A DNA stretch of 25,171 nt from a virus: positions 1-25,171 of the IMG/VR virus record IMGVR_UViG_3300025276_000200, one strand, 5' to 3'. The position numbers and the translations under genes are program-made. Below are positions 1 to 6,407 of the stretch, one piece after another. The notes under the pieces were generated by a model. It made no database searches, had not been told where the DNA came from, and saw nothing but the letters and a program-made list of their open reading frames with translations. Positions within the stretch are counted from its first letter, which is position 1, and every line of letters begins with the position of its first letter.

Positions 1-513
1 TAAGTTTCCTGATATTAGCTTATTTCTAAAGTTTGTTGCTCTAATAGCAAGATTTTCTCCTGAAGGTACTAAAGCTAATCCCTCTACATTAGTTAGGTTT
101 TTAAATGTTGATATACGTTTTAAATCAATTAAATCTTCTTCTCCTCTTATTCCTGTAACAGCATAAAAGTTTTCTGTTGGTCTGTCTTTAGCATATACCT
201 TAGCATTTAACATAGGGTTAGGAACTCTATCGTATATTACTACTTCTCCTGGTAAATATTTAGCGTATATTTCCCATATTGCCTTAGATTTATCTGCTCC
301 TAAACCATTACGATCTTTTCCTCCTATGAATATAACAACTTTATTTATTGGTTCTGCCTTAGAGTCTTCTCCTTCTAAAGCCTTTATACCTGCTTCTTTA
401 TAATCATCAAGGCCATATAGCTTTCCAGTGAAGGAACCGTTAAGTAGACTCTTAACGACTTCAAAATGACCTCTATGAGGTGGTTTAAATGCTCCTGGGT
501 ATAATGCTATCAT
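1..513 (-). CDS. HxGH nucleotidyltransferase (cytidylyltransferase-like), C-terminus cut by window edge
   Basis: I translated this by hand from an ATG at 513-511; the frame stays open for 171 codons to base 1, so the C-terminus is missing. The N-terminus reads MIALYPGAFKPPHRGHFEVV. It contains the (H/R)xGH nucleotide-binding motif (P-H-R-G-H, residues 12-16) of the nucleotidyltransferase superfamily, which includes NMN, pantetheine-phosphate and glycerol-phosphate adenylyl/cytidylyltransferases. Near the window edge, IRATNFRNKL resembles the second family motif (ISxTxxR), so both halves of the active site are visible. Members transfer a nucleotide from NTP to a phosphorylated small molecule and release pyrophosphate. 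The substrate cannot be read from sequence; an NMN adenylyltransferase-like role in NAD synthesis is only a guess. The ATG overlaps the kinase stop as ATGA, so the two are probably translationally coupled. It is cytosolic, with no signal peptide. Confidence 0.85.
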   Translation of the reverse strand, partial: MIALYPGAFKPPHRGHFEVVKSLLNGSFTGKLYGLDDYKEAGIKALEGEDSKAEPINKVVIFIGGKDRNGLGADKSKAIWEIYAKYLPGEVVIYDRVPNPMLNAKVYAKDRPTENFYAVTGIRGEEDLIDLKRISTFKNLTNVEGLALVPSGENLAIRATNFRNKLISGNL

Positions 514-1448
514 GCTAAGAATGATTGTACTTTAGTATCTATTTCTTTAGGTGTTGAATGTTTTAGTAGTTCTTGAAATTCAGGTGAATATATCATGTCA
601 GCGATACTGGTTAGTACTGCATCGCTTTTTTCTTTTTCGCCAACACTTTTATCTTTATATTTTTTTACCGTGTCTTTAAGTTTATCCTCACCTGGTCCAG
701 TACCTATTTTTTGATAAGACTTAAGGAAGGCTGTTTTTAAAGCTTTATCTTCTGATCTGTTATCTTTATTCCAATCGACGTTTACTACAGCTTTATTAAA
801 TTCTTGTTCCTCTTCTGAAGACATTACTACTGGTTTAAAGAAAGAGCTTTTCCCTGCTCCTGTCTTTTCGTTATATGCAGCTAAGTAGTCTTTAATACCG
901 TTAATGCCGTTTTTAGCAGCAGTATTAAATGCCTCTACTTCATTAGTAAATTTACCTCCGTGATCGTTTACAAATATTGAAAGATTACCTTTAGTCTTCT
1001 TTTGAAACTCACCAATTTTTTGATAAGCGTTTCTCCAAGTTGAGAAAACTGATGCTGCAGGTATATTTCTACCTCTAGAGAAGTTAGAGATATAAGAAAT
1101 CATAGGGTGACTATATACTAGTATCATATATATATCATAACCTAATGAAATTAACTTATTTAATGTTTCATCAAATCTAACTCCCGATGCTGTTGTATCC
1201 CATAAAAAACTCATTTTATCATCTGCAGCGGCATTTACGTCTTTATTTATTTGGTTTGATGCAGCTCCTAGGTTATTATGGTAGGGATGATCTGGATCTT
1301 CAACGTATTTGTCTGGATTAAAAGAAGTTAGTCCTTCTATACCGAGTTGGTTAAGTAGATATGTTTTCCCAGAGCCTGCTCCTCCTGCCATTATTACAGC
1401 TTTAGGTTTATTACTATCTTCGGTTAATATGTGCATTAATTTAATCAT
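510..1448 (-). CDS. Zeta-toxin-like P-loop kinase with putative capsid-targeting leader
   Basis: This is a 312-aa P-loop kinase. The Walker A motif AGGAGSGKT is at residues 21-29. It is followed by FNPDKY (D46 aligns with the zeta-family catalytic Asp region), HPY at 54-56 and WDTTASG at 83-89. This order fits the zeta-toxin/PezT-like kinase fold, whose best-known members phosphorylate UDP-N-acetylglucosamine; the substrate here is unknown. Residues 200-312 are lysine/glutamate-rich and match no domain I recognise. The first ten residues, MIKLMHILTE, resemble the leader of the small genes at 4096-6407 and end in L-T-E, the T4 prohead-protease cleavage pattern. I infer that the protein may be packaged in the head. 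It overlaps the neighbours on both sides by ATGA (1448 and 513). No antitoxin-like gene lies beside it, which argues against a classical toxin-antitoxin pair. It could also be a metabolic or nucleic-acid kinase. Confidence 0.72.
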   Translation of the reverse strand: MIKLMHILTEDSNKPKAVIMAGGAGSGKTYLLNQLGIEGLTSFNPDKYVEDPDHPYHNNLGAASNQINKDVNAAADDKMSFLWDTTASGVRFDETLNKLISLGYDIYMILVYSHPMISYISNFSRGRNIPAASVFSTWRNAYQKIGEFQKKTKGNLSIFVNDHGGKFTNEVEAFNTAAKNGINGIKDYLAAYNEKTGAGKSSFFKPVVMSSEEEQEFNKAVVNVDWNKDNRSEDKALKTAFLKSYQKIGTGPGEDKLKDTVKKYKDKSVGEKEKSDAVLTSIADMIYSPEFQELLKHSTPKEIDTKVQSFLA

Positions 1449-2329
1449 TGTTGCTTTCTTCCGTTATTAGATGTAGACTTATTATTACTTCTAGTAGGAG
1501 TATTACTACTATTAGAACTACTTCTTCTAGGAGTAGAGGTTCTTTGAACTTCTTGTCTCCTTATTTGATTAGACCTACTATTATTATTATTATAAATAGT
1601 ACGTCTATTATTGGTTCTAGTCAGCTGTATATTATTATTTCTACGTCTTATTACAGTAGGTACACTGTTAGGACTTAGATATACTCTTACTTCTTTATTT
1701 TTTTCTCTCAATTTATTAACCATACGGTCGATTGTAGAAGCGGGTTGTTGGTTAACTAGGGTATTACCTGCTGTTGCTGATCTTGGATTAACACTGCTAC
1801 TTCCTCTTCTACCTCTATTGTAAGATATGTTTCTATTTTTAGGTTGATTATAATACAAGTTATTCCATGTATATCGATTACCCCTTCTGTTATATGGATC
1901 ATACCAGCTATTACCGTATCCCCAATTATTATAACCGTTACTTCCATACATTGAATTAAACCCAAAAGGGTCTCTCCAGTTATAATTAAAGTTATTAAAT
2001 GGGTAATCAAATGCCCAATTCATCCAAAAGTTATTACTGTTAGCGTACATATCGAACCTACTATATGGATTCCACATGTTATACCTATTAAGTGTGCGGT
2101 TATTAAAGTACCAGCTGTAAGGCTGATTCATTGCATATTCAGCAAAATTATATCTAAATTGAAAATCGTCTCTTAGCTTTCTATTTAATTCCCATTGAGT
2201 ATTAATTACACCTACTTCAATTTCATCTCCTGTTGGTCCGTATATAGGATCATAGTTATGAGTCGAGAGTTTAAAAGTAGAACAGCCTATTAAAATAAGA
2301 ATAGATAAGGTAAGTAGTAATTTTCGCAT
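1445..2329 (-). CDS. Asn/Tyr/Trp-rich phage lipoprotein
   Basis: This is a 294-aa protein with an N-terminal lipoprotein signal. It has basic MRK, a hydrophobic run at residues 4-14 and lipobox L-I-G-C with the lipidated Cys at 16. The mature part is unusual: residues 60-170 are dominated by Asn, Tyr, Trp, Phe, Arg and Gly (repeated N-W, Y-N and N-N-F patterns). Residues 170-294 form a low-complexity Ser/Asn/Arg/Thr tail with runs of Asn, which appear as attatt repeats on the plus strand. I recognise no domain. After the Cys there is no acidic cluster of the kind that exports lipoproteins to the surface in some Bacteroidota, so a periplasm-facing location is more likely. Phage lipoproteins can block superinfection or act as outer-membrane spanins; neither role is shown here. 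It sits 3 bases after the PD-(D/E)XK gene and overlaps the kinase by ATGA. Confidence 0.75.
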   Translation of the reverse strand: MRKLLLTLSILILIGCSTFKLSTHNYDPIYGPTGDEIEVGVINTQWELNRKLRDDFQFRYNFAEYAMNQPYSWYFNNRTLNRYNMWNPYSRFDMYANSNNFWMNWAFDYPFNNFNYNWRDPFGFNSMYGSNGYNNWGYGNSWYDPYNRRGNRYTWNNLYYNQPKNRNISYNRGRRGSSSVNPRSATAGNTLVNQQPASTIDRMVNKLREKNKEVRVYLSPNSVPTVIRRRNNNIQLTRTNNRRTIYNNNNSRSNQIRRQEVQRTSTPRRSSSNSSNTPTRSNNKSTSNNGRKQQ

Positions 2330-2332
2330 ATA

Positions 2333-3115
2333 TTATAGTTTAAGTGTAGTAGGGTAACTATTATAAATAGGTTCAACTACGGGATGTTCTAATCCGTATA
2401 GTCTATATATAAGTTGAAATAGTTCAAAGTTCTCTTCAATTTTGTCTATTTGTAATACTTTCCATCCTTTACCCTGTATTACATTTTTCTGTTTAGAGGG
2501 TCCTCTACTTTGAGCTTTAAGCCAAATGATACCTGTCCTATCAATTTTCTGGTTTTTAGATTCTTCTAACGCTTTTGCATATGAAGCTAACTGAAGATCA
2601 AAAGACTTGTGTACTGAGTTGGATGTTTTGATGTCTAGTAACCATATTTCTCCATTCATTTTACATACAATGTCTGCTGTACCTGCATACTTATGTTTAT
2701 CTGACCATACAAATTCTTCTGCAGAAATAAGTTCTGGTTTATGAGTTGTCCAGAAGTCATGAAACTTTAATATCATTTCCCATACAAGTTGGCTATATTT
2801 AGCTCTACCGTAATCATCCATCCATGTTACTTCATTTCCTAGTATCAACTGTTCTGCAGCTTCATGTACTTGTGTACCTTCTTTACCTGCTCTACGCATA
2901 ATAAGATCAGCGTTATGCCCAACATCCTTCATCCACGATTCGAAGAACTTATTCTTGGGCATATATTGGAGTATTGTAGTTACGGACGGGTAATATACTC
3001 CTTCGCCTCTCTTATAGACTCTACGGTCTAAAAAGTTTATTTGCTTTAATTTAGGGTTAAAGTCTAATTTCTTTTTTTCATTCTGTTCTAGAATGTTCAT
3101 ACCTTGTTTTATCAT
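2333..3115 (-). CDS. RecB/Cas4-like PD-(D/E)XK exonuclease
   Basis: This 260-aa protein carries all the landmarks of the RecB-family PD-(D/E)XK nucleases. They are an upstream conserved His in GTQVHE (H84), an acidic residue at E134, the metal-binding Asp in YAGTADIV (D148), the D-x-K pair in LLDIKTS (D161, K163), and Q-x3-Y in LQLASY (Q175, Y179). Family members are Mg-dependent DNA exonucleases that act in recombination, repair or degradation of host DNA. The gene starts four bases inside the end of the primase gene (ATGA), placing it in the replication/recombination group. An internal Met at position 6 is a possible alternative start, but the ATGA overlap favours the first. Comparable stand-alone nucleases are common in T4-like phages of aquatic bacteria. 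Its exact role is not fixed by the sequence. Confidence 0.85.
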   Translation of the reverse strand: MIKQGMNILEQNEKKKLDFNPKLKQINFLDRRVYKRGEGVYYPSVTTILQYMPKNKFFESWMKDVGHNADLIMRRAGKEGTQVHEAAEQLILGNEVTWMDDYGRAKYSQLVWEMILKFHDFWTTHKPELISAEEFVWSDKHKYAGTADIVCKMNGEIWLLDIKTSNSVHKSFDLQLASYAKALEESKNQKIDRTGIIWLKAQSRGPSKQKNVIQGKGWKVLQIDKIEENFELFQLIYRLYGLEHPVVEPIYNSYPTTLKL

Positions 3116-4035
3116 AAATCTAGCTTATGCATCATTAGACTGCTAAGGTCTAATTCTTCTGCTGTTTTAATTAAATCTGTAAATGACTTAAAGCCCATGT
3201 TAGATGGGTCTTTTTCTTTCATATCAATTAAGAATACTCTTTTACCGAGGTTTAAGAATTGTTCTGATATTTGTAATGCTTTTGTTTTAGCATCATTATC
3301 TAATGCAATGTATATATCTTCAAGAGGGCTTATAAGAATCTTTTTGTATAGAGCTGTAGAGATTGACTTTCCTAGTATGGGTATGACATTACGTTTTATA
3401 GCTATAGCATCAAATACACCTTCACATAGTATGATAGGCATATTCCAATTAATTAAGTTCTCAAAGAATATTATATCTTTTGAAGTTTCAGGGTTCTTGT
3501 ATTTAAAGTAATCCCCCTGGTAACTTCGTGCAACAAAGAAATTGAGTTGATTGGATCTAGAATAACTTGGAATAATAACTCTTCCTCCATACTCTCCACT
3601 TGCTGCGTATCCAATACCATATTTAATAAAATCTGTTGAGCTAAGTCCTCTTGCATATAGGTATTTTTTAATTAAGTTAGCTGTAACTGATGTTGTTGTT
3701 GCATTTTGAAGCAATTGAAACTCTTTTGGTAGTTCTAATATAGATAGGTGTTTGTATTCCACCTCATTCCCTTTCGGTACAAACTTAAGAATATCTACTG
3801 CTTGATCACGAGGTGTTTGCAACTGTCTTAATAGGGACCTAATCGTAGTCCCTCTAGTTTGACAAACCCAACATTCCCAGTAGTTCTTACCTTCTTCGTT
3901 AGTAAACATATTAATTTCTAACTTAGGTTTGCGGTGATTGCAAAAAGGGCATGAGAAAGCATAATTATCTCTAGCTCTCTTATGACTCTTACCTAGTATA
4001 TTCTCTATACTTCCTAAAAGAAAAGCGTAATCCAT
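3112..4035 (-). CDS. 61: DNA primase, DnaG/T4 gp61 type
   Basis: This 307-aa protein has the two hallmarks of a bacterial-type primase. An N-terminal zinc-binding module contains C29-x2-C32 and C55-x2-C58. A Toprim catalytic domain has the metal-binding Glu in PIILCEGVFDA (E205) and the D-x-D pair in ALDNDAK (D246, D248). The central segment (about residues 120-180, with RGL, IGYA and RVIIPSY) matches the RNA-polymerase core of DnaG-like primases. There is no helicase domain, so it should work with a separate replicative helicase, as T4 gp61 works with gp41. It makes RNA primers for lagging-strand synthesis. Its length is slightly below T4 gp61 (about 340 aa). The start follows a 60-base intergenic stretch that contains nested inverted repeats, and no Shine-Dalgarno sequence is present. 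Confidence 0.93.
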   Translation of the reverse strand: MDYAFLLGSIENILGKSHKRARDNYAFSCPFCNHRKPKLEINMFTNEEGKNYWECWVCQTRGTTIRSLLRQLQTPRDQAVDILKFVPKGNEVEYKHLSILELPKEFQLLQNATTTSVTANLIKKYLYARGLSSTDFIKYGIGYAASGEYGGRVIIPSYSRSNQLNFFVARSYQGDYFKYKNPETSKDIIFFENLINWNMPIILCEGVFDAIAIKRNVIPILGKSISTALYKKILISPLEDIYIALDNDAKTKALQISEQFLNLGKRVFLIDMKEKDPSNMGFKSFTDLIKTAEELDLSSLMMHKLDL

Positions 4036-4039
4036 ATAA

Positions 4040-4083
4040 CCGTCCGTATCTTATAGTAAAGATAAGAACTTTTATTCAGACGG
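4040..4083 (-). promoter_or_regulatory. Nested inverted repeats in the primase 5' leader
   Basis: In the gap before the primase there is a perfect 6-bp stem (tatctt 4047-4052, aagata 4059-4064, loop of six). It lies inside a second 5-bp inverted repeat (ccgtc 4040-4044, gacgg 4079-4083). The structure ends only 4 bases upstream of the primase ATG. There is no T-run after it in the direction of transcription, so it does not look like an intrinsic terminator. It could be a translational control element or a processing site, or chance in AT-rich DNA. Confidence 0.3.
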
Positions 4084-4095
4084 CAAACTTTTATA

Positions 4096-4290
4096 TTATT
4101 TGTTTTGGAGCAGTTCGTTAATAGCAGTTGCTACTGTAATCCTTATAAGGTCTCTGTTGCCTGTGTCTAGGAATTCTTCTAGTTGATTTGTTATAGATTC
4201 AGTTAGTTTATTGATATCATCATTAGACATATCTACTTCTGTTCTTGCTACAATAGTTTTATCTTCTAGTATAATTTTGGATAGTTTCAT
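4096..4290 (-). CDS. Small leader-bearing protein, putative capsid-internal
   Basis: This is a 64-aa protein of unknown function. It begins MKLSKIILE, followed by Asp, so it carries the shared leader and an I-L-E site. If cut after Glu9, the mature product would be about 55 residues. It is acidic in the middle, with a predicted amphipathic helical C-terminal half (about residues 27-62), and has no known domain. The start overlaps the preceding gene's stop by ATGA (4290-4287), so the two are likely co-translated. A leader of this kind on such a short protein resembles T4 internal proteins, which are small, head-packaged and injected. This is an inference from the leader only. Confidence 0.65.
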   Translation of the reverse strand: MKLSKIILEDKTIVARTEVDMSNDDINKLTESITNQLEEFLDTGNRDLIRITVATAINELLQNK

Positions 4291-4631
4291 TTTACATCGC
4301 TTTGTGAAAACTCGAATTGTATTCTAGGATAGTAATATCTATCCCCATCATCATCATAGTAATTAGCTTCTGATGTTACATTATATTTTCTGGTTTTAAG
4401 GAACGCTACTACTTGTCTAAATGTGTCATCTGGAAGTGCTTCTTCAACTTTAAATTCAACTGATCCATATCCTTTCCCTGCATTAGGTCCGTCCTCAACA
4501 TAATGCCCCATACTAACCATTGGATTATAATCACCGTATCCAACAGTAAGCTCTTTTGTTATATCGAGAGCTACATGCTTATATTTATCATAGTCATGTC
4601 CTTCTGTTAAGATAATATCTGATAGTTTCAT
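4287..4631 (-). CDS. Leader-bearing protein, putative capsid-internal
   Basis: This is a 114-aa protein that begins MKLSDIILTE and then G-H-D. The leader ends in L-T-E at residue 10, matching the (L/I)-x-E prohead protease pattern. The rest looks like a small alpha/beta fold. It has a Tyr/Gly/Asp-rich segment (GYGDYNP), a stretch GYGSVEFKVEEALPDDTFRQ, a helix containing VVAFLKTRKYNV, then an Asp/Tyr-rich loop and a strand YYPRIQFEFSQ. I recognise no family. The next gene starts inside its stop (ATGA at 4290-4287). The upstream sequence has TATAAAATAACTTAA before the ATG and no Shine-Dalgarno sequence. The strongest clue to function is the shared leader. Confidence 0.65.
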   Translation of the reverse strand: MKLSDIILTEGHDYDKYKHVALDITKELTVGYGDYNPMVSMGHYVEDGPNAGKGYGSVEFKVEEALPDDTFRQVVAFLKTRKYNVTSEANYYDDDGDRYYYPRIQFEFSQSDVK

Positions 4632-4641
4632 TTAAGTTATT

Positions 4642-4908
4642 TTATAGTTTCCAAACTTTGAGAGTTATATCACCTGTTCCTTTTATAAGTCTGTGGTAAG
4701 TCTCTTTAGGTATAAATAGTTTACTATTACCGAACTCCACAGGTACTGTATTGTCTAGTTGTAGCTTCCAATCAGAATAATTAATAGGCTGTACGTACCT
4801 ATCTTCTTTATCTCTATGCCAAACATATTCAAGTGATGAGGTACTCTGTAAAAACTCTCTCACAGAATACTCCTTACCTAATGTTTCTTTGTAGGGTTTA
4901 TTATTCAC
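4642..4908 (-). CDS. Small hypothetical protein with GTG start
   Basis: This is an 88-aa protein read from a GTG at 4908-4906. No ATG lies in this frame upstream before a stop codon. It is rich in Lys, Tyr, Trp and Asp. The middle has EYVWHRDKEDRYVQPINYSD and the C-terminal part has PVEFGNSKLFIPKETYHRL, which would suit a small beta-rich protein. It lacks the MKLxxIIL leader of its neighbours. Its start codon lies within the last codons of a 23-codon small ORF (4972-4901), so initiation could depend on translation of that ORF. I recognise no family; the tight spacing on the downstream side supports a real gene. Confidence 0.55.
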   Translation of the reverse strand: MNNKPYKETLGKEYSVREFLQSTSSLEYVWHRDKEDRYVQPINYSDWKLQLDNTVPVEFGNSKLFIPKETYHRLIKGTGDITLKVWKL

Positions 4909-4972
4909 TTGGTAAACAAGCAGATGGTGCGATTTGATAATCGTTTAGTGGTAGTAGTAATAACTTTTTCAT
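4901..4972 (-). CDS. Candidate 23-codon leader peptide
   Basis: In the 85-base gap between genes, an ATG at 4972-4970 opens a 23-codon frame that starts MKKLLLLPLNDYQI and ends in TAA at 4903-4901. The product has a basic start, a leucine run and one Cys at position 19, somewhat like a truncated signal peptide. Its stop overlaps the GTG start of the next gene by 8 bases, an arrangement that suits translational coupling. Without conservation data it could be chance. Confidence 0.3.
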   Translation of the reverse strand: MKKLLLLPLNDYQIAPSACLPSE

Positions 4973-4993
4973 TAAGGTGAAAATTTAAAATAA

Positions 4994-5311
4994 TTATCCG
5001 TGTTTAATAATTAACTCTCCTAGAACCTCTAACCTCCCCATTTCTTTTTGAAACGCCGTCTGGCTCATAGTAGAACTAATTTTTTTGTGAGTCTCTTCAA
5101 ACTCTTTTTGAGCTGCTTCTAGATTAAATTTTCCGTCAGCTGCTTTTTTATAATAAGAAAGCTTTACGTTAAAGTGTTCATAAGTTAATAATGAATCACC
5201 TCCTTTTTCTTTAGCAGATGAAGCAATTTTACTTGCTCCTTTTTCTCTACCTTCAGCAAAGTCATCGAAAGTTTCTTTTGTATCCTCTAATATAAGTTTA
5301 ATTAATTTCAT
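4994..5311 (-). CDS. Leader-bearing charged helical protein, putative capsid-internal
   Basis: This is a 105-aa protein that begins MKLIKLILE, then Asp-Thr; the leader ends in I-L-E at residue 9. The remainder is highly charged and almost entirely helical by composition, with many Lys, Glu and Ala (for example EGREKGASKIASSAKEKGGD and the helix around NLEAAQKEFEETHKKI). No membrane segment, Cys pair or catalytic motif is visible. Small, charged, helical proteins with a trimmed N-terminus are what T4 internal proteins look like. That supports, but does not prove, packaging in the head. The start lies 3 bases after the upstream stop. A weak TAGGA sits too close to the ATG to be a normal ribosome-binding site. 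Confidence 0.65.
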   Translation of the reverse strand: MKLIKLILEDTKETFDDFAEGREKGASKIASSAKEKGGDSLLTYEHFNVKLSYYKKAADGKFNLEAAQKEFEETHKKISSTMSQTAFQKEMGRLEVLGELIIKHG

Positions 5312-5314
5312 ATC

Positions 5315-6100
5315 CTACCAATATCCTGAAAAGTTAGCGCTGCCGCCTAATGATTTCCAATAGCGACCTATATTACAGGACCAGTACCCTGCTTTTGTTT
5401 TGTCTTTCTTAGTAGCACATTTATGTCGTGCTGCAAAAGATGCTCTTGCTCCTTTTTGTTTAAACTTAACTGATAAGTTAGTATCTCCAAAAGATACTTT
5501 TTTTACATTACCTTTTTTAGATTTAACATATACGTAGAATTTTTTAGAGCCTCCACGTTTAGGTTTGTTAAGTTTTACTTTTTTACCTTTATATTCTAGC
5601 TCATTCATATATCCGACTGAGGCTTTTATCATGTCAAATCCAGAATAGTCAAATGATTCATTTTGAATACTAACTGCTTTCCTAAATTTATCCATATTAA
5701 TATTTGCTCCAATTGATTCTACTAGCTCTTTTATTAAATCAAAATCTATCATTTGCTCGATAGTAGAGGCTTCGTCGATTGTGTCCTCGTTTTCAATCAT
5801 ATCGTCAATTAGACAGCCAATTTCAAATAGTGGGTTATATTTTGCAGAGACCATTGGTAAGTCTAAAGGTACCCTCATACCATTATAATCTGCGTATTCT
5901 CCTATGTCAGTTGTTTCTAAGAGCTCTCTATCTGTTTCGTTTAACTCAATAGCTTCGTCTCTAAGAGCTTCTCTTGCTTCATTAAACAATTGTATAAAGG
6001 CTTTAGAGTTATAACGGTAGACATGCTCATGCAATGAGAGCTTATTGTCTATATGGTAAGCTAGAGATGGGTATCCTAATATATCTTTTATTCTTATCAT
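5315..6100 (-). CDS. Conserved phage protein with C-terminal ARHxC...YWSC module
   Basis: This 261-aa protein is made of two parts. Residues 1-130 include YHIDNKLSLHEHVYRYNSK and an acidic helical stretch ending near GEYADYNGMRVPLDLPM. This resembles a domain I recall from aquatic T4-like phages, but I cannot name it with certainty. The C-terminal part (about residues 165-261) is Lys-rich. It contains SFGDTNLSVKFKQKGARASF, then ARHKC (224-228) and YWSC (239-242). This His/Cys-containing signature recurs at the ends of many phage and algal-virus proteins of unknown function. The H226/C228/C242 spacing might bind a metal. The N-terminus MIRIKDIL looks like a degenerate form of the leader in neighbouring genes but lacks the Glu. 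Its position among putative head-packaged genes hints at a virion role. Confidence 0.7.
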   Translation of the reverse strand: MIRIKDILGYPSLAYHIDNKLSLHEHVYRYNSKAFIQLFNEAREALRDEAIELNETDRELLETTDIGEYADYNGMRVPLDLPMVSAKYNPLFEIGCLIDDMIENEDTIDEASTIEQMIDFDLIKELVESIGANINMDKFRKAVSIQNESFDYSGFDMIKASVGYMNELEYKGKKVKLNKPKRGGSKKFYVYVKSKKGNVKKVSFGDTNLSVKFKQKGARASFAARHKCATKKDKTKAGYWSCNIGRYWKSLGGSANFSGYW

Positions 6101-6101
6101 A

Positions 6102-6407
6102 TTATTTCATTTCTGGGTGAAACATAAATTTTATTATTTTTGCATCTTTAGATACTTCTACACCGTCTATCTCTATTCCTATAGGATAAGGCTTAGTCTT
6201 ATCGTCTGCCCAGTATGCTACATCGTAACTTTTATCTTTATTGCTAGTTACTAGTAATCCTCTATTATATGTATCCTCCTCTGCTTGGAGTACAACCATT
6301 TTATCAGTAGGAAGAATCATATCACCCATTAGTTTGATATCTCCTTCGTCGTAACCGTCGTCGTTGTACCTGTTATCTTCTTTTAGAATTATATCTGCTA
6401 GTTTCAT
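6102..6407 (-). CDS. Leader-bearing acidic protein, putative capsid-internal
   Basis: This is a 101-aa protein that begins MKLADIILKE, then Asp-Asn; the leader ends in L-K-E at residue 10. An Asp/Tyr-rich linker (RYNDDGYDEGD) follows. Next come alternating hydrophobic strands (KMVVLQAEE, RGLLVTSNKDKSYDVAYWADD, IGIEIDGVEV, AKIIKFMFHPEM) that look like a small beta-barrel or SH3-like fold. I recognise no family. Its ATG overlaps the GIY-YIG gene's stop by ATGA, and a single base separates it from the next gene. The leader links it with the genes starting at 4290, 4631, 5311 and 1448. Confidence 0.65.
   Translation of the reverse strand: MKLADIILKEDNRYNDDGYDEGDIKLMGDMILPTDKMVVLQAEEDTYNRGLLVTSNKDKSYDVAYWADDKTKPYPIGIEIDGVEVSKDAKIIKFMFHPEMK

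Noticed and set aside
510-1448. Classical toxin-antitoxin pair (zeta/epsilon)
   Set aside because: Neighbours are a lipoprotein and a nucleotidyltransferase; no small antitoxin-like gene lies beside the kinase.
1448-2010. Alternative frames of 70-84 codons inside the lipoprotein gene
   Set aside because: They arise from low-complexity attatt/tct repeats; the lipoprotein frame has a start overlap, a lipobox and a matching stop.
3104-3511. Plus-strand open frame of 135 codons over the primase
   Set aside because: It is fully antisense to a gene with clear Toprim motifs, and its own product shows no domain.
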